A stretch of 25,866 nt of DNA from NCBI GenBank assembly GCA_038116915.1, contig JAYOEU010000049.1:1-25866 (forward strand). Reading direction: 5' to 3'. Below are positions 14,845-22,477 of this stretch, piece by piece. Below the pieces are notes generated by a model. The model made no database searches and was not told where the DNA came from. It was given only the letters and a program-made list of their open reading frames with translations. The position numbers and the translations under genes were made by a program. Source of the DNA: JADHLJ01 sp038116915. GTDB taxonomy: Bacteria; Pseudomonadota; Alphaproteobacteria; Thalassobaculales; Thalassobaculaceae. Numbering within the stretch: the first letter of the stretch is position 1; each line of letters opens with the position of its first letter.

Positions 14845-16770
14845 ATGACGGCCACGACGACACCTTATGGCGCCTGGCCGTCACCCATAACCTCGGACAG
14901 TGTCGCCGGCGGCTCGCTCGGCCTCGGCGGGGCTTGCCTCGACGGCGGCACGCTGTGGTGGACCGAAGCCCGTGCCGCCGAGGCCGGTCGGGTCGTCATC
15001 GTCCGCCGGCGCGCCGACGGGACCGTCGAGGACCTGCTTCCCGCCCCGTTCAATGCCCGTTCCCGGGTGCATGAATATGGCGGCGGGGCGGTAACGGTCG
15101 CCGGCGGCGTCGCCTATTTCGTCAATTTCCAGGACCAGGCGATCCATCGGCTGGCCCCGGGCGAGACTCCGGTCGCGGTATCCGAGCCCGGACCCTGGCG
15201 CTTCGCGTCGATGGTCCTTGATGCGGGGCGAGACCGGCTTGTCGCGGTCCGCGAAACCCATGCCGGCGACGGACCTCCCGTAAACGACCTCGTCGCCGTG
15301 CCGCTTGGCGGCGGTCCGGTTCGGGTTCTGGCGTCGGGACATGACTTCTACGCGGCGCCCCGGCTGTCGCCCGACGGCGGGGTGCTGGTCTGGCTGACCT
15401 GGGATCTGCCGGCCATGCCCTGGGACGCGACCACGCTCTGGCGGGCCGAGATCCTCCCCGACGGCGCGCTTGGCGAGCCTGAAGCGGTGGCGGGAGGCGG
15501 CGATGAGGCGGTTTTCCAGCCGGAATTCGCTCCCGACGGGGTTCTGCATTTCGTCTCCGACCGCGGCCACGGCTGGTGGAACCTTTATGCCGCGCGTCCG
15601 GGAGGCATCGAGCCGCTATGCCCGGACGAGGCCGAGTACGGTTTGCCCGCCTGGTCGATATCGAGCGCCACATATGCCATCGACGAGGGCGGCCGGATCC
15701 TGAGCTGCCGGATCGAAAACGGTCTGAGCCGATTGGGCGAGATCCGTGACGGCGCCTTCCACGCGCTCGACCTGCCGTTCACCGAATTCGGCGCGCCCTC
15801 GGTCTCCGCCGGCCGCCTTGCGGTCAATGCCGCTTCCGCGACGGAGCCGTGGCAGATCATCATCGTGGATCTCGCGACGGGCAAATGGGAGACCGCGCGT
15901 CGGTCGGTTGGCGAGGTTCCGGACGCGCGCTATCTCTCGACGCCCCAGCCGATCGACTTTCCGACCGGGCCGGACGGCGCGGCGCTTGCCCACGCCATCT
16001 ATTATCCGCCGAGGAATGACGATGTCACACCACCAAGCGGTCCGCCGCCGCTGGTGGTTCGGGGCCATGGTGGGCCGACCGGGGCCGCATCCTCGGCCTT
16101 CAGCCTCGCCATCCAGTATTGGACCAGTCGGGGCTTCGCGGTCCTCGACGTGAATTATCGGGGCTCCATCGGCTGGGGCCGGAAGTACCGCGAGGCGCTT
16201 TACGGACAATGGGGCGTCGCCGATGTCGAGGATGTGGTCAAGGGCGCCGAAGCGATGGTGGCGCGCGGCCTTGCCGATCCCTCGCGCCTTGCGATCCGCG
16301 GCGGCAGCGCGGGCGGCTATACGGTGCTGGCGGCCCTGGCGTTCCACGATACCTTCACCGCGGGCTGTTCGCTCTATGGCATCGGCGACCTCGAGGCCCT
16401 GGCGCAAGACACGCACAAATTTGAAAGCCGGTACCTTGATCAATTGATCGGTCCCTACCCGGAGCGCCGCGATCTCTACATCGAGCGCTCACCGATCCAT
16501 CACACCGGCGGGTTGTCGGCGCCGGTGATCTTTTTTCAAGGTCTGGACGACAAGGTCGTGCCGCCCAATCAGGCCGAGGCGATGGTCGCGGCATTGCGCG
16601 GGAAGAACGTCCCCGTCGCCTACATCCCCTTCGAGGGCGAGGGACACGGATTTCGCCAGGCGCAAAACATTCGCCAGGCCCTGGATGGCGAGCTTTCCTT
16701 CTATGGTCAGGTATGGGGCTTCGAGCCGGACATTCCGGCGGACGCGCGGGTCGAGGTCATGGGGTTGTAA
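14845..16770 (+). CDS. S9 family prolyl oligopeptidase-like serine peptidase
   Basis: Serine peptidase of 641 aa with an N-terminal beta-propeller (about 20-370) and a C-terminal alpha/beta-hydrolase domain (about 385-630). The catalytic triad is Ser488 in RGGSAGGYT, Asp569 in QGLDDKVVPP and His601 in GEGHGF. The oxyanion region is RGHGGPTG (406-413), and NYRGSIGWGRKYRE (438-450) is typical of acylaminoacyl-peptidase/dipeptidyl-peptidase-type S9C members. There is no signal peptide, so a cytoplasmic peptide-degrading role is likely. The ATG at 14845 follows the dehydrogenase stop by 7 bases; an in-frame earlier start would lie inside that gene. Length and motif order are normal and the gene appears intact. 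Confidence 0.9.
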   Translation: MTATTTPYGAWPSPITSDSVAGGSLGLGGACLDGGTLWWTEARAAEAGRVVIVRRRADGTVEDLLPAPFNARSRVHEYGGGAVTVAGGVAYFVNFQDQAIHRLAPGETPVAVSEPGPWRFASMVLDAGRDRLVAVRETHAGDGPPVNDLVAVPLGGGPVRVLASGHDFYAAPRLSPDGGVLVWLTWDLPAMPWDATTLWRAEILPDGALGEPEAVAGGGDEAVFQPEFAPDGVLHFVSDRGHGWWNLYAARPGGIEPLCPDEAEYGLPAWSISSATYAIDEGGRILSCRIENGLSRLGEIRDGAFHALDLPFTEFGAPSVSAGRLAVNAASATEPWQIIIVDLATGKWETARRSVGEVPDARYLSTPQPIDFPTGPDGAALAHAIYYPPRNDDVTPPSGPPPLVVRGHGGPTGAASSAFSLAIQYWTSRGFAVLDVNYRGSIGWGRKYREALYGQWGVADVEDVVKGAEAMVARGLADPSRLAIRGGSAGGYTVLAALAFHDTFTAGCSLYGIGDLEALAQDTHKFESRYLDQLIGPYPERRDLYIERSPIHHTGGLSAPVIFFQGLDDKVVPPNQAEAMVAALRGKNVPVAYIPFEGEGHGFRQAQNIRQALDGELSFYGQVWGFEPDIPADARVEVMGL

Positions 16771-16782
16771 GGCGCCCCGGCG

Positions 16783-17007
16783 TCAATCAGGCAGGTCCGC
16801 CTTCCAGACGATATAATTGGCAACCGCATAGAGCAGCAGGAAAAACAGGCCGATCCCGCCGAACAGCCGCGCGGCATCGGCTTGGCCGGTGAACATGGCA
16901 TAGATCGCCGCCATCGTGGCGAGCAGCAGGCCGATCACCATACGGTGGGGTTGGCGCACGAACTTGAGCTCGCGCCAGCGTCTGCAGGTCTCGGTGGAAG
17001 GCAACAT
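16783..17007 (-). CDS. Small two-helix membrane protein, unknown function
   Basis: A short reading frame of 74 aa with two clear hydrophobic segments, at about 24-40 (VIGLLLATMAAIYAMF) and 48-66 (LFGGIGLFFLLLYAVANYIV), and a basic N-terminal stretch. It ends KADLPD. The start is uncertain: the ATG at 17007 has no good ribosome-binding site, and a TTG at 17067 or an internal ATG is possible. It converges on the S9 peptidase gene with a 12-base gap and is divergent from the SDR gene. No family was recognised. The hydrophobic pattern and tidy spacing make it more likely a gene than chance. Confidence 0.6.
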   Translation of the reverse strand: MLPSTETCRRWRELKFVRQPHRMVIGLLLATMAAIYAMFTGQADAARLFGGIGLFFLLLYAVANYIVWKADLPD

Positions 17008-17153
17008 CGTCGGAACCGTATGGCTGAAGGACACGACAAACCTAGGCCATACGCCGCCGTGAAACAATCCAGCCTTCGATATCGATATTTCAACAAACCG
17101 GCGCCGATCCGGTGCATGATCGGCAAAAGTGAATGTGCAAGGGGAGCCAGTTC

Positions 17154-17894
17154 ATGAGTTTGTCGGGAAAGACCGCCTTCATCACCGGTGCGGGCAAGAA
17201 TATCGGCCGCTGCATCGCCCTGAATCTGGCCGGATCAGGCGCCAATATCGTGCTCAACGGCGCGTCCGACCAGGCCGCGTGCGAGGCGACGGCGAAGGAG
17301 GTTCGCGCCGCCGGTGTCGAGGCCATGGTGCTGATCGGCGATGTGGGCGATTCCAGCACGGTCTCCGGCATGGCCAAGCTCGCCTTGGACAAGTTCGGGA
17401 CCATCGACATCCTGGTGAACAACGCCGCCATCCGTCCTTCCAAGCCGTTCCTTGAAATGACGGACAAGGATTGGCACCGGGTGCTGGACGTGGATCTGAA
17501 CTCGGCCTTCTACACCGCGCGGGCGTTCGCCGGCGGCATGGTCGAAAAGGGCTGGGGGCGGATCGTCAACATCACCGGCATGAACGCAATCCACGGCTAC
17601 AAGGGCCGGGCGCCCGTATCGGCGGCAAAGCACGGGCTGTGGGGCCTGACCAAGGCGCTCGGCAAGGAATTCGGCGCCAACGGCGTGACGACCAATGCAA
17701 TCTCTCCCGGTCCGATCGACACGGCGGGTTCGGCGGCGCAGCGCGCGCATCTGCTTGAGACCATGCAGCGGGTGCCGATCGGCAGGCTCGGCATGCCGGA
17801 GGAGATCGCGGCGCTGACCGGGTTTCTCTGCTCGGATGGCGGCGCCTTCGTGAACGGCCAGATGATCAACTGCAACGGCGGCGCCGAAACCTGA
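17154..17894 (+). CDS. SDR-family protein lacking the usual catalytic Ser and Tyr
   Basis: Classical-length short-chain dehydrogenase/reductase homologue (246 aa). The coenzyme motif TGAGKNIG is at 11-18, NNAA at 89-92, the active-site Asn region VDLNSAF at 113-119, and the SPGPIDT motif at 184-190. The usual YxxxK reads V155-S-A-A-K159, and the usual Ser after the beta-5 strand (NISS) reads NITG (Gly142). The Lys is kept, but Ser and Tyr are not. The codon at residue 155 is GTA. AGGGGAG is 7 bases before the ATG. A DAO-family flavoenzyme gene starts 10 bases after the stop, so the two are co-transcribed. It may use another chemistry or belong to a divergent SDR subfamily. Confidence 0.88.
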   Translation: MSLSGKTAFITGAGKNIGRCIALNLAGSGANIVLNGASDQAACEATAKEVRAAGVEAMVLIGDVGDSSTVSGMAKLALDKFGTIDILVNNAAIRPSKPFLEMTDKDWHRVLDVDLNSAFYTARAFAGGMVEKGWGRIVNITGMNAIHGYKGRAPVSAAKHGLWGLTKALGKEFGANGVTTNAISPGPIDTAGSAAQRAHLLETMQRVPIGRLGMPEEIAALTGFLCSDGGAFVNGQMINCNGGAET

Positions 17895-17904
17895 GCGGGC
17901 CGGC

Positions 17905-19065
17905 ATGCGACACGACATCGTCATCATCGGCGGCGGCATCATCGGCTCGTCCGTCGCCTATCACTTGGCGCGCGCCGGCGCATCCGACGTCGCGGTGGTC
18001 GAGCGCGACCCGGCCTATGAGCTTGCGGCGACGCCGCGCGGTTCCGGCGGCATCCGCCAGCTCTTCAGCCTGCCCGAGAACGTGGCGATGACGCGCCATG
18101 GTCTGCCGTTTTACGAAACCTTCGAGAAATCCATGGCGGTAGATGGGGAGCCCGCGCCGATCTCCTTCCGCCGCCAGGGTTACCTCTTCGTTTCGGACGG
18201 CGGCGACGCGGCCACCATGGAGGCGAATTTCCGCAATCAGGAAAAACTCGGCGTTTCCGCGGACCTGCTGGACGGGCCGGCATTGGCGCGGCTGTTTCCG
18301 TCGGTCCGCACGGACGATGTGGCCCTCGCCGTCCATTCGCCGAACGATGCCTGGATCGACGCCCACGCAGCGCTCCAGGGCTTCCGCCGCAAGGCGAGAA
18401 GCCTGGGGGTGACGTATCTCAAAGACGAGGCCGCGCTTGCGGAGATCGCCGACCGAAAGGTTTCCGCGCTCATCACCTCCTCCGGCGAGAAACTGCAAGC
18501 GGAGCATTTCGTCCTCGCCGCCGGTGCCTGGTCCGGCGAGGTCGGGCATCTGTTCGGCATCAATCTGCCGGTCGAGCCGATGAGCCGGGAAAGCTATTTC
18601 TTTCGTTGCGAGGCGGAACTGGAACCGCTTCCCTTCATCAAGACCGAAACCGACCTTGCGTTCCGGCCCGAAGGAACCGGCTATACCGGCGGCGTGCCGG
18701 ATTGGAGCGTGCCAGCGGGCTGGAATTGGGAGCTTGATCCGCATCGCTTCGAAGATGTCGTATGGCCGGCGCTGGCGCATCGTGTGCCGGCCATGGAGAC
18801 CCTGAGGCTGGAACGGGCCTGGCGCGGCCACTATGCCCGGAACACTTTGGATAAAAGCGCCATCATCGGGCAATGGGAGGGCGAGCCCCGTAACCTCTAC
18901 ATCGCCACCGGCTTTTCCGGGCACGGGATCATGCACGCCCCGGCGACCGGGCTCGCCTTGGCCGAACTGATGCTTAAGGGACGGTTCGAAACCATGGACC
19001 TTACGCGCTTCGGCACCGGGCGAATTCTGAAAAATGAGCCCTACGCCGAGGCCGGGATCGTCTGA
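17905..19065 (+). CDS. FAD-dependent oxidoreductase, DAO family
   Basis: Flavoenzyme of the D-amino acid oxidase/glycine oxidase/sarcosine oxidase type (386 aa). The N-terminal Rossmann motif IIGGGIIGSSVAYHLARAG (7-25) binds FAD, followed by an acidic strand end VVERD (about 31-35). The segment TPRGSGGIRQLFS (43-55) matches the region near the FAD in this family. The C-terminal stretch LYIATGFSGHGIMHAPATG (about 331-349) is its usual flavin-closing motif. There is no secretion signal. It follows the SDR homologue by 10 bases. Substrate is likely a small secondary or primary amine or amino acid, but nothing in the context fixes it. Ends near a candidate operator region for the next gene. Confidence 0.9.
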   Translation: MRHDIVIIGGGIIGSSVAYHLARAGASDVAVVERDPAYELAATPRGSGGIRQLFSLPENVAMTRHGLPFYETFEKSMAVDGEPAPISFRRQGYLFVSDGGDAATMEANFRNQEKLGVSADLLDGPALARLFPSVRTDDVALAVHSPNDAWIDAHAALQGFRRKARSLGVTYLKDEAALAEIADRKVSALITSSGEKLQAEHFVLAAGAWSGEVGHLFGINLPVEPMSRESYFFRCEAELEPLPFIKTETDLAFRPEGTGYTGGVPDWSVPAGWNWELDPHRFEDVVWPALAHRVPAMETLRLERAWRGHYARNTLDKSAIIGQWEGEPRNLYIATGFSGHGIMHAPATGLALAELMLKGRFETMDLTRFGTGRILKNEPYAEAGIV

Positions 19066-19097
19066 ACGACGGTGAAATTTCCATCCAAAAGACACTC

Positions 19098-19113
19098 TAC
19101 GTAGTTGTACGTA
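19098..19113. promoter_or_regulatory. Candidate operator: two TACGTA palindromes, 10 bp apart
   Basis: TACGTA occurs at 19098-19103 and again at 19108-19113. Each is a perfect palindrome, and the 10-bp repeat places them on the same face of the helix. They lie 69-84 bases before the start codon of the first ribbon-helix-helix gene. Ribbon-helix-helix dimers typically bind side by side to repeats of this kind, so autoregulation is a natural guess. A weak -35-like TTGTAC overlaps the second copy. Confidence 0.45.
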
Positions 19114-19181
19114 AGTATTCCTCTCAAATTGTGCTCCACGCGGATTCCCTTAGGTTCTCGAAAAAACCGAAAGGTCATCGC

Positions 19182-19418
19182 ATGTTGAAATCCGTACGGA
19201 ATGTGGAAATTTCAGGGCACAGAACCAGTTTCAGGCTTGAAGAGCCTTTCTGGCGCGCCGCGAATGACTGCGCCCGTGACCGGGGTATGACGATTGGTCA
19301 GCTATTCACCGAGGTCGTCGAAGAAGGCCGGGATCATCGCGCGACCATGACATCAATGGTCCGCACCTATCTGATCGGCCATTTCCGCGATCGGGCGTTG
19401 ACCAGGAAAGGAATGTGA
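19182..19418 (+). CDS. Ribbon-helix-helix protein (RHH_4-like), first of tandem pair
   Basis: Small protein of 78 aa that looks like the RHH_4-type ribbon-helix-helix family common in alphaproteobacteria. The core reads GHRTSFRLEEPFWRAAND at about 12-29 (beta strand, then helix A), a turn at RGMT, helix B at about 38-50, and SMVRTYLIGHFRD at 58-70. Such proteins usually bind DNA as dimers or act as small regulatory partners. The start at 19182 follows an AAAGGT; a GTG at 19131 would add 17 residues of no visible similarity. The second paralogue starts 2 bases after this stop. The two share the T-S-F core and the A-I-R/V-R-T-Y end. Confidence 0.85.
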   Translation: MLKSVRNVEISGHRTSFRLEEPFWRAANDCARDRGMTIGQLFTEVVEEGRDHRATMTSMVRTYLIGHFRDRALTRKGM

Positions 19419-19420
19419 TC

Positions 19421-19669
19421 ATGGCGCATGTGCCCACCCAGCAGATCCGCAGGAACCTTGAGATCGCCAACCGGCGAACCTCCTTCGCCCTTGAGGCCGG
19501 TATTTGGGACTCCCTGGTGGATATCTGCCGGGTCGAAGGTGTCAGCGTCGACGAGCTATGCGAGAAGATCGTCGCCCGCTCCAAGGACGTCAGCATGGCG
19601 TCGGCGATCCGGACCTATGCCATCGAATATTTTCTGAAACTCGACACCTCCGGCAGGAAGGTCGCCTAG
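19421..19669 (+). CDS. Ribbon-helix-helix protein (RHH_4-like), second of tandem pair
   Basis: 82-aa paralogue of the preceding gene. The core reads NRRTSFALEAGIWDSLVDI (about 18-36), then VSVDELCEKIVAR (41-53) and SAIRTYAIEYFL (61-72). AGGAAAGGA ends 8 bases before the ATG at 19421; a GTG at 19415 overlaps the upstream stop but is badly spaced. Being adjacent and moderately diverged, the two proteins could form homodimers or a heterodimer. The stop codon overlaps that of the convergent methyltransferase gene in the shared CTAG at 19666-19669. Confidence 0.85.
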   Translation: MAHVPTQQIRRNLEIANRRTSFALEAGIWDSLVDICRVEGVSVDELCEKIVARSKDVSMASAIRTYAIEYFLKLDTSGRKVA

Positions 19670-20454
19670 AGCGGTTTTCGGGCCAGCACCGCATAGTCTC
19701 GGGGACCGTACAGCAACAGGGTCGCGTGGTGCGGCATTTTTCCCTGTTTGGCGATGCGGTCGTATTCCGGTTCAGGATGCAGGCGCAACAGGCGGATCTC
19801 CCTGAAGCCGGCATGCTCGACCATGAGCATCAGCAACTCCGGCGCAAGCGGTTTCAGATGCGTCGGATCGATATGGAACTTCCAGGCGCCGACCCTGAGA
19901 TTTTCGGGATTCGGGGTTTCCAGGATCAGCCTGCCGCCGGGCTTCAGAACCCGCGCCGCTTCGGCAAGCAGTGTGATCTGGCGCCGAAAGCTCAGATGTT
20001 CGATCAGATGCAGGGCGACGACGGCATCGAGTGATGCGTCCGCCCGGTCGGTAAGAAAGTCGAAAATGTCGGTTACCGCGACCGTCTGACCGCTGCCGGC
20101 GGCCTCGCGGGCCTGCTCCGGATTTGCCTCGACGCCGGTTGCCGTCACTTCGGCCTCCCGAAGCGCCGCCAGCAATTCACCACGTCCGCAACCGAGATCG
20201 GCCACCTGGAACACCCGCCGGTCCGCTTCGCCAAGGGAGTCGCGATACGCCGCGATTTCCGCCACATACGGTTTGACCCGCTCGCGCACCTCGCTTTCAC
20301 TGCCGCGGTACCGCTCCTCAAGCAGCCTGTAAAACACCGGATCAACCTCGACCGGTGCATCCCGCTCCGCCGACAGGTTCGCCAGCGCCTCCTCCAGGGC
20401 CCGGATCCGGGCCTCAAGGTTCGCGATGCGGTCGTTGTCGGTCGACTCGGGCAT
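19666..20454 (-). CDS. Class I SAM-dependent methyltransferase with N-terminal coiled coil
   Basis: 262-aa methyltransferase. Residues about 8-31 form a heptad-like helix (IANLEARIRALEEALANLSA), a likely coiled coil. The SAM site is visible as VADLGCGRGELLAAL (84-98), GVEANPEQAR (107-116), an acidic DIFDFL (129-134), and HLIEHL (149-154), followed by LKPGGRLILETPNP (170-183). The segment HIDPTHLKPLAPELL (194-208) is common in methyltransferases of polysaccharide or O-antigen loci. The start was placed at 20454, with AAAGGCGG upstream. It is divergent from the lectin-like gene. Acceptor unknown; a surface sugar is the likeliest type. Confidence 0.87.
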   Translation of the reverse strand: MPESTDNDRIANLEARIRALEEALANLSAERDAPVEVDPVFYRLLEERYRGSESEVRERVKPYVAEIAAYRDSLGEADRRVFQVADLGCGRGELLAALREAEVTATGVEANPEQAREAAGSGQTVAVTDIFDFLTDRADASLDAVVALHLIEHLSFRRQITLLAEAARVLKPGGRLILETPNPENLRVGAWKFHIDPTHLKPLAPELLMLMVEHAGFREIRLLRLHPEPEYDRIAKQGKMPHHATLLLYGPRDYAVLARKPL

Positions 20455-20608
20455 GGGGCCGCCTTTCAGGTGCCGGGTTCGTTCACGCGGTCGTGATGCC
20501 CGCGGTGCAACCAACTGATGTCGAGCGGTCGCCGCCGGTCAATACTCGGACCGACGGATTGCCGCGGACCGACCGCCGCAAGACCGCAAACACGAGGGGG
20601 ATGCTACC

Positions 20609-21265
20609 ATGAACGTGCTTAAAGCCATCACCGGGACCGTCACTGCCGCCGGCCTTCTGGCCATGGTCGGGGCCGGACCGGCGCTTGCGGGCGACCACTC
20701 CATGAGCTTTTTCGTGACCAGCGTCGGCATGGGCGACGGGGCCAATCTCGGCGGGCTGGAGGGCGCCGACGCGCATTGCGCCAAGCTGGCGGCGGCGGCG
20801 GGGTCCACCGGCAAGACCTGGCGCGCCTATCTCTCGACCCAGGTCGAAGGCAAACGAGGCATTTCGGCGCGCGACCGGATCGGCCTCGGGCCCTGGTATA
20901 ATGCCGCGGGTGAGCTGATCGCCAGCGACCTCGATCAGCTGCATATCAGCCCGAACATCTTCAAGCGCACGGCTTTGGACGAGAACGGCAAGGGCATCAA
21001 GGGGCGCGGCGACAAGCCGAATGAACACGATATCCTTACCGGCTCCAAGGAAGACGGCACCGCGTACTTCCCCTGGGAAGAGGGCGACAAAACCTGCTCC
21101 AGCTGGACGAGCAACGACAAGGGCAGCGCCACCGTCGGCCATCATGACCGGCATGGCGGCGGCAACACCTCCTGGAACGCGGCGCACAACTCGCGCGGCT
21201 GCAGTCAGGAAAACCTGAAGGGTACCGGCGGAAACGGCTATTTCTACTGTTTCGCGGCTGATTGA
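20609..21265 (+). CDS. Secreted lectin/endostatin-like domain protein
   Basis: 218-aa exported protein. A signal peptide spans residues 1-27, ending ALA before GDHSM. The mature part opens FFVTSVGMGDGANLGGLEGADAHC (34-57), a motif that recurs in bacterial proteins with a C-type-lectin or endostatin-like fold, followed by KTWRAYLST (69-77). Four cysteines (57, 163, 198, 214) could form two disulfides. A Gly/His-rich stretch GHHDRHGGGN (177-186) may bind metal. The start has GGGGGA upstream. Function is unknown; periplasmic or extracellular carbohydrate or surface binding is a guess. It is a single-gene unit with a hairpin after it. Confidence 0.75.
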   Translation: MNVLKAITGTVTAAGLLAMVGAGPALAGDHSMSFFVTSVGMGDGANLGGLEGADAHCAKLAAAAGSTGKTWRAYLSTQVEGKRGISARDRIGLGPWYNAAGELIASDLDQLHISPNIFKRTALDENGKGIKGRGDKPNEHDILTGSKEDGTAYFPWEEGDKTCSSWTSNDKGSATVGHHDRHGGGNTSWNAAHNSRGCSQENLKGTGGNGYFYCFAAD

Positions 21266-21279
21266 TCGTCATACAAAAC

Positions 21280-21315
21280 CGGGAGCCGCCGGCGCCGGTT
21301 GGCTGGAGGCTCCCG
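21280..21315 (+). terminator. Possible terminator after the lectin-like gene
   Basis: CGGGAGCC at 21280-21287 pairs with GGCTCCCG at 21308-21315, 15 bases after the stop codon. The 20-base loop holds a further GC-rich palindrome (CCGGCGCCGG). No T tract is present. Confidence 0.5.
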
Positions 21316-21365
21316 TGCCGCTCCTGTAGTATGCCCGGGATTCGGGGCTCTTGGGGGCGGTCGCC

Positions 21366-22439
21366 ATGGCGGCAAAAGTGCAGAGCGACAACGCCGATTG
21401 TCAGTTGCAGGACGATCCGGCTCTGCTTGACCTCATGCTCGCAGACATGGACACCGCGCCGGCTCTGTACCGGCCGACCAATTACTGGGAGCCCTATTGC
21501 CGGGCGGTGACCGAGGAGCTGCGGCGCCTGGGCCTCAAGGACTTCCGCTCGCGCGAATCCGAAATTCTGGCGACATTCGGCGCCCAGGACCGCTTTCCCC
21601 GCTTCGCGGCCCCGGACTGGCAGGCTCCCAATCCTCAGGTCTGGGACGCCTATCTCGGCATCCTGAAAACCCACGGCACTTTTTGGGCGCACGGCATGGG
21701 CGTCGGGCCGGACGGCGTCAGCATTGTCGACTATCACGCAATGTGCGCCCGGATCGCCGACCGGAATGCCGCCGAAGCGGGCCTGCCGCCCTATTCAAGC
21801 CTGTCCTTCGCCCGCCACGGCAATCCGGAGGGGATCGAGACCGACGGCCGGTTCTCCAGTTTCGCCTCGCTCTATTATTTCAATTTCGCCTGTTTCGCCG
21901 CGCGCTTTGAGGATATGGCCGCAATTGACGTGGTGGTCGAGATCGGCTCTGGCTATGGCGGGCAGGCGGAGGTGCTGAAGCGGCTGTTCCCGAACCTCAC
22001 CATCGTGCTGATGGATCTCGCGCCCCAGCTTTATGTCGCGGAACGGTACCTGACGGCGGCACTACCGGGCGCGGTGGTTCCCTATCGCGAGACACGGAGC
22101 GAGACGTGGAACCGCACGCTCGCGCCAGGCAAAATTCATTGCCTGCCGCCTCAAGCAATCGAGACCTTGGCGCCCGAGGGACGGGTGCTGTTTTGGAACG
22201 CCGCGAGCTTCGGCGAGATGGAGCCCGAAGTGGTGGCCAACTATGCCCGCCACGTCTCCCGCTTCGCTGACGCCCTGTTCCTGATGCAATTCTTCCACGA
22301 CAAACAGCTCGGCACGCCGGGTGAAGGCGGCGTGATCCGGCAAAGCACCATGGAATCCTACGAGGCGGCGTTTCCGGAGTTCACCCGCCTCGCGTCCGAG
22401 GAAGCGGTGCTCTCGAACGGGGTCACCGTGCTGCGCTAA
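21366..22439 (+). CDS. Putative sugar O-methyltransferase, possibly truncated at C-terminus
   Basis: 357-aa protein resembling the bacterial 'putative sugar O-methyltransferase' family. A SAM-binding motif VVEIGSGYGGQAEVL is at 190-204, and MDLAPQLYVAERYL (216-229) is its expected next strand and helix. WNAASFGEMEP (277-287) is also typical. The ATG at 21366 is preceded by GGGGGCGG. After the stop TAA at 22437-22439 the same frame runs on for 13 codons as GEQAYLNTFWKRR to a TAG at 22479-22481, which looks like a genuine C-terminus. The tail's stop overlaps that of the convergent aldolase gene in CTAG, as at another junction here. A Tyr codon may have changed to TAA; the catalytic core is intact, so activity may survive. 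Confidence 0.85.
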   Translation: MAAKVQSDNADCQLQDDPALLDLMLADMDTAPALYRPTNYWEPYCRAVTEELRRLGLKDFRSRESEILATFGAQDRFPRFAAPDWQAPNPQVWDAYLGILKTHGTFWAHGMGVGPDGVSIVDYHAMCARIADRNAAEAGLPPYSSLSFARHGNPEGIETDGRFSSFASLYYFNFACFAARFEDMAAIDVVVEIGSGYGGQAEVLKRLFPNLTIVLMDLAPQLYVAERYLTAALPGAVVPYRETRSETWNRTLAPGKIHCLPPQAIETLAPEGRVLFWNAASFGEMEPEVVANYARHVSRFADALFLMQFFHDKQLGTPGEGGVIRQSTMESYEAAFPEFTRLASEEAVLSNGVTVLR

Positions 22440-22477
22440 GGCGAGCAGGCCTATCTCAACACCTTCTGGAAGCGGCG

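Noticed and set aside
17076..17085. 10-bp palindrome TCGATATCGA between the small membrane protein and the SDR gene
   Set aside because: Well placed for an operator, but too short and single to support on its own.
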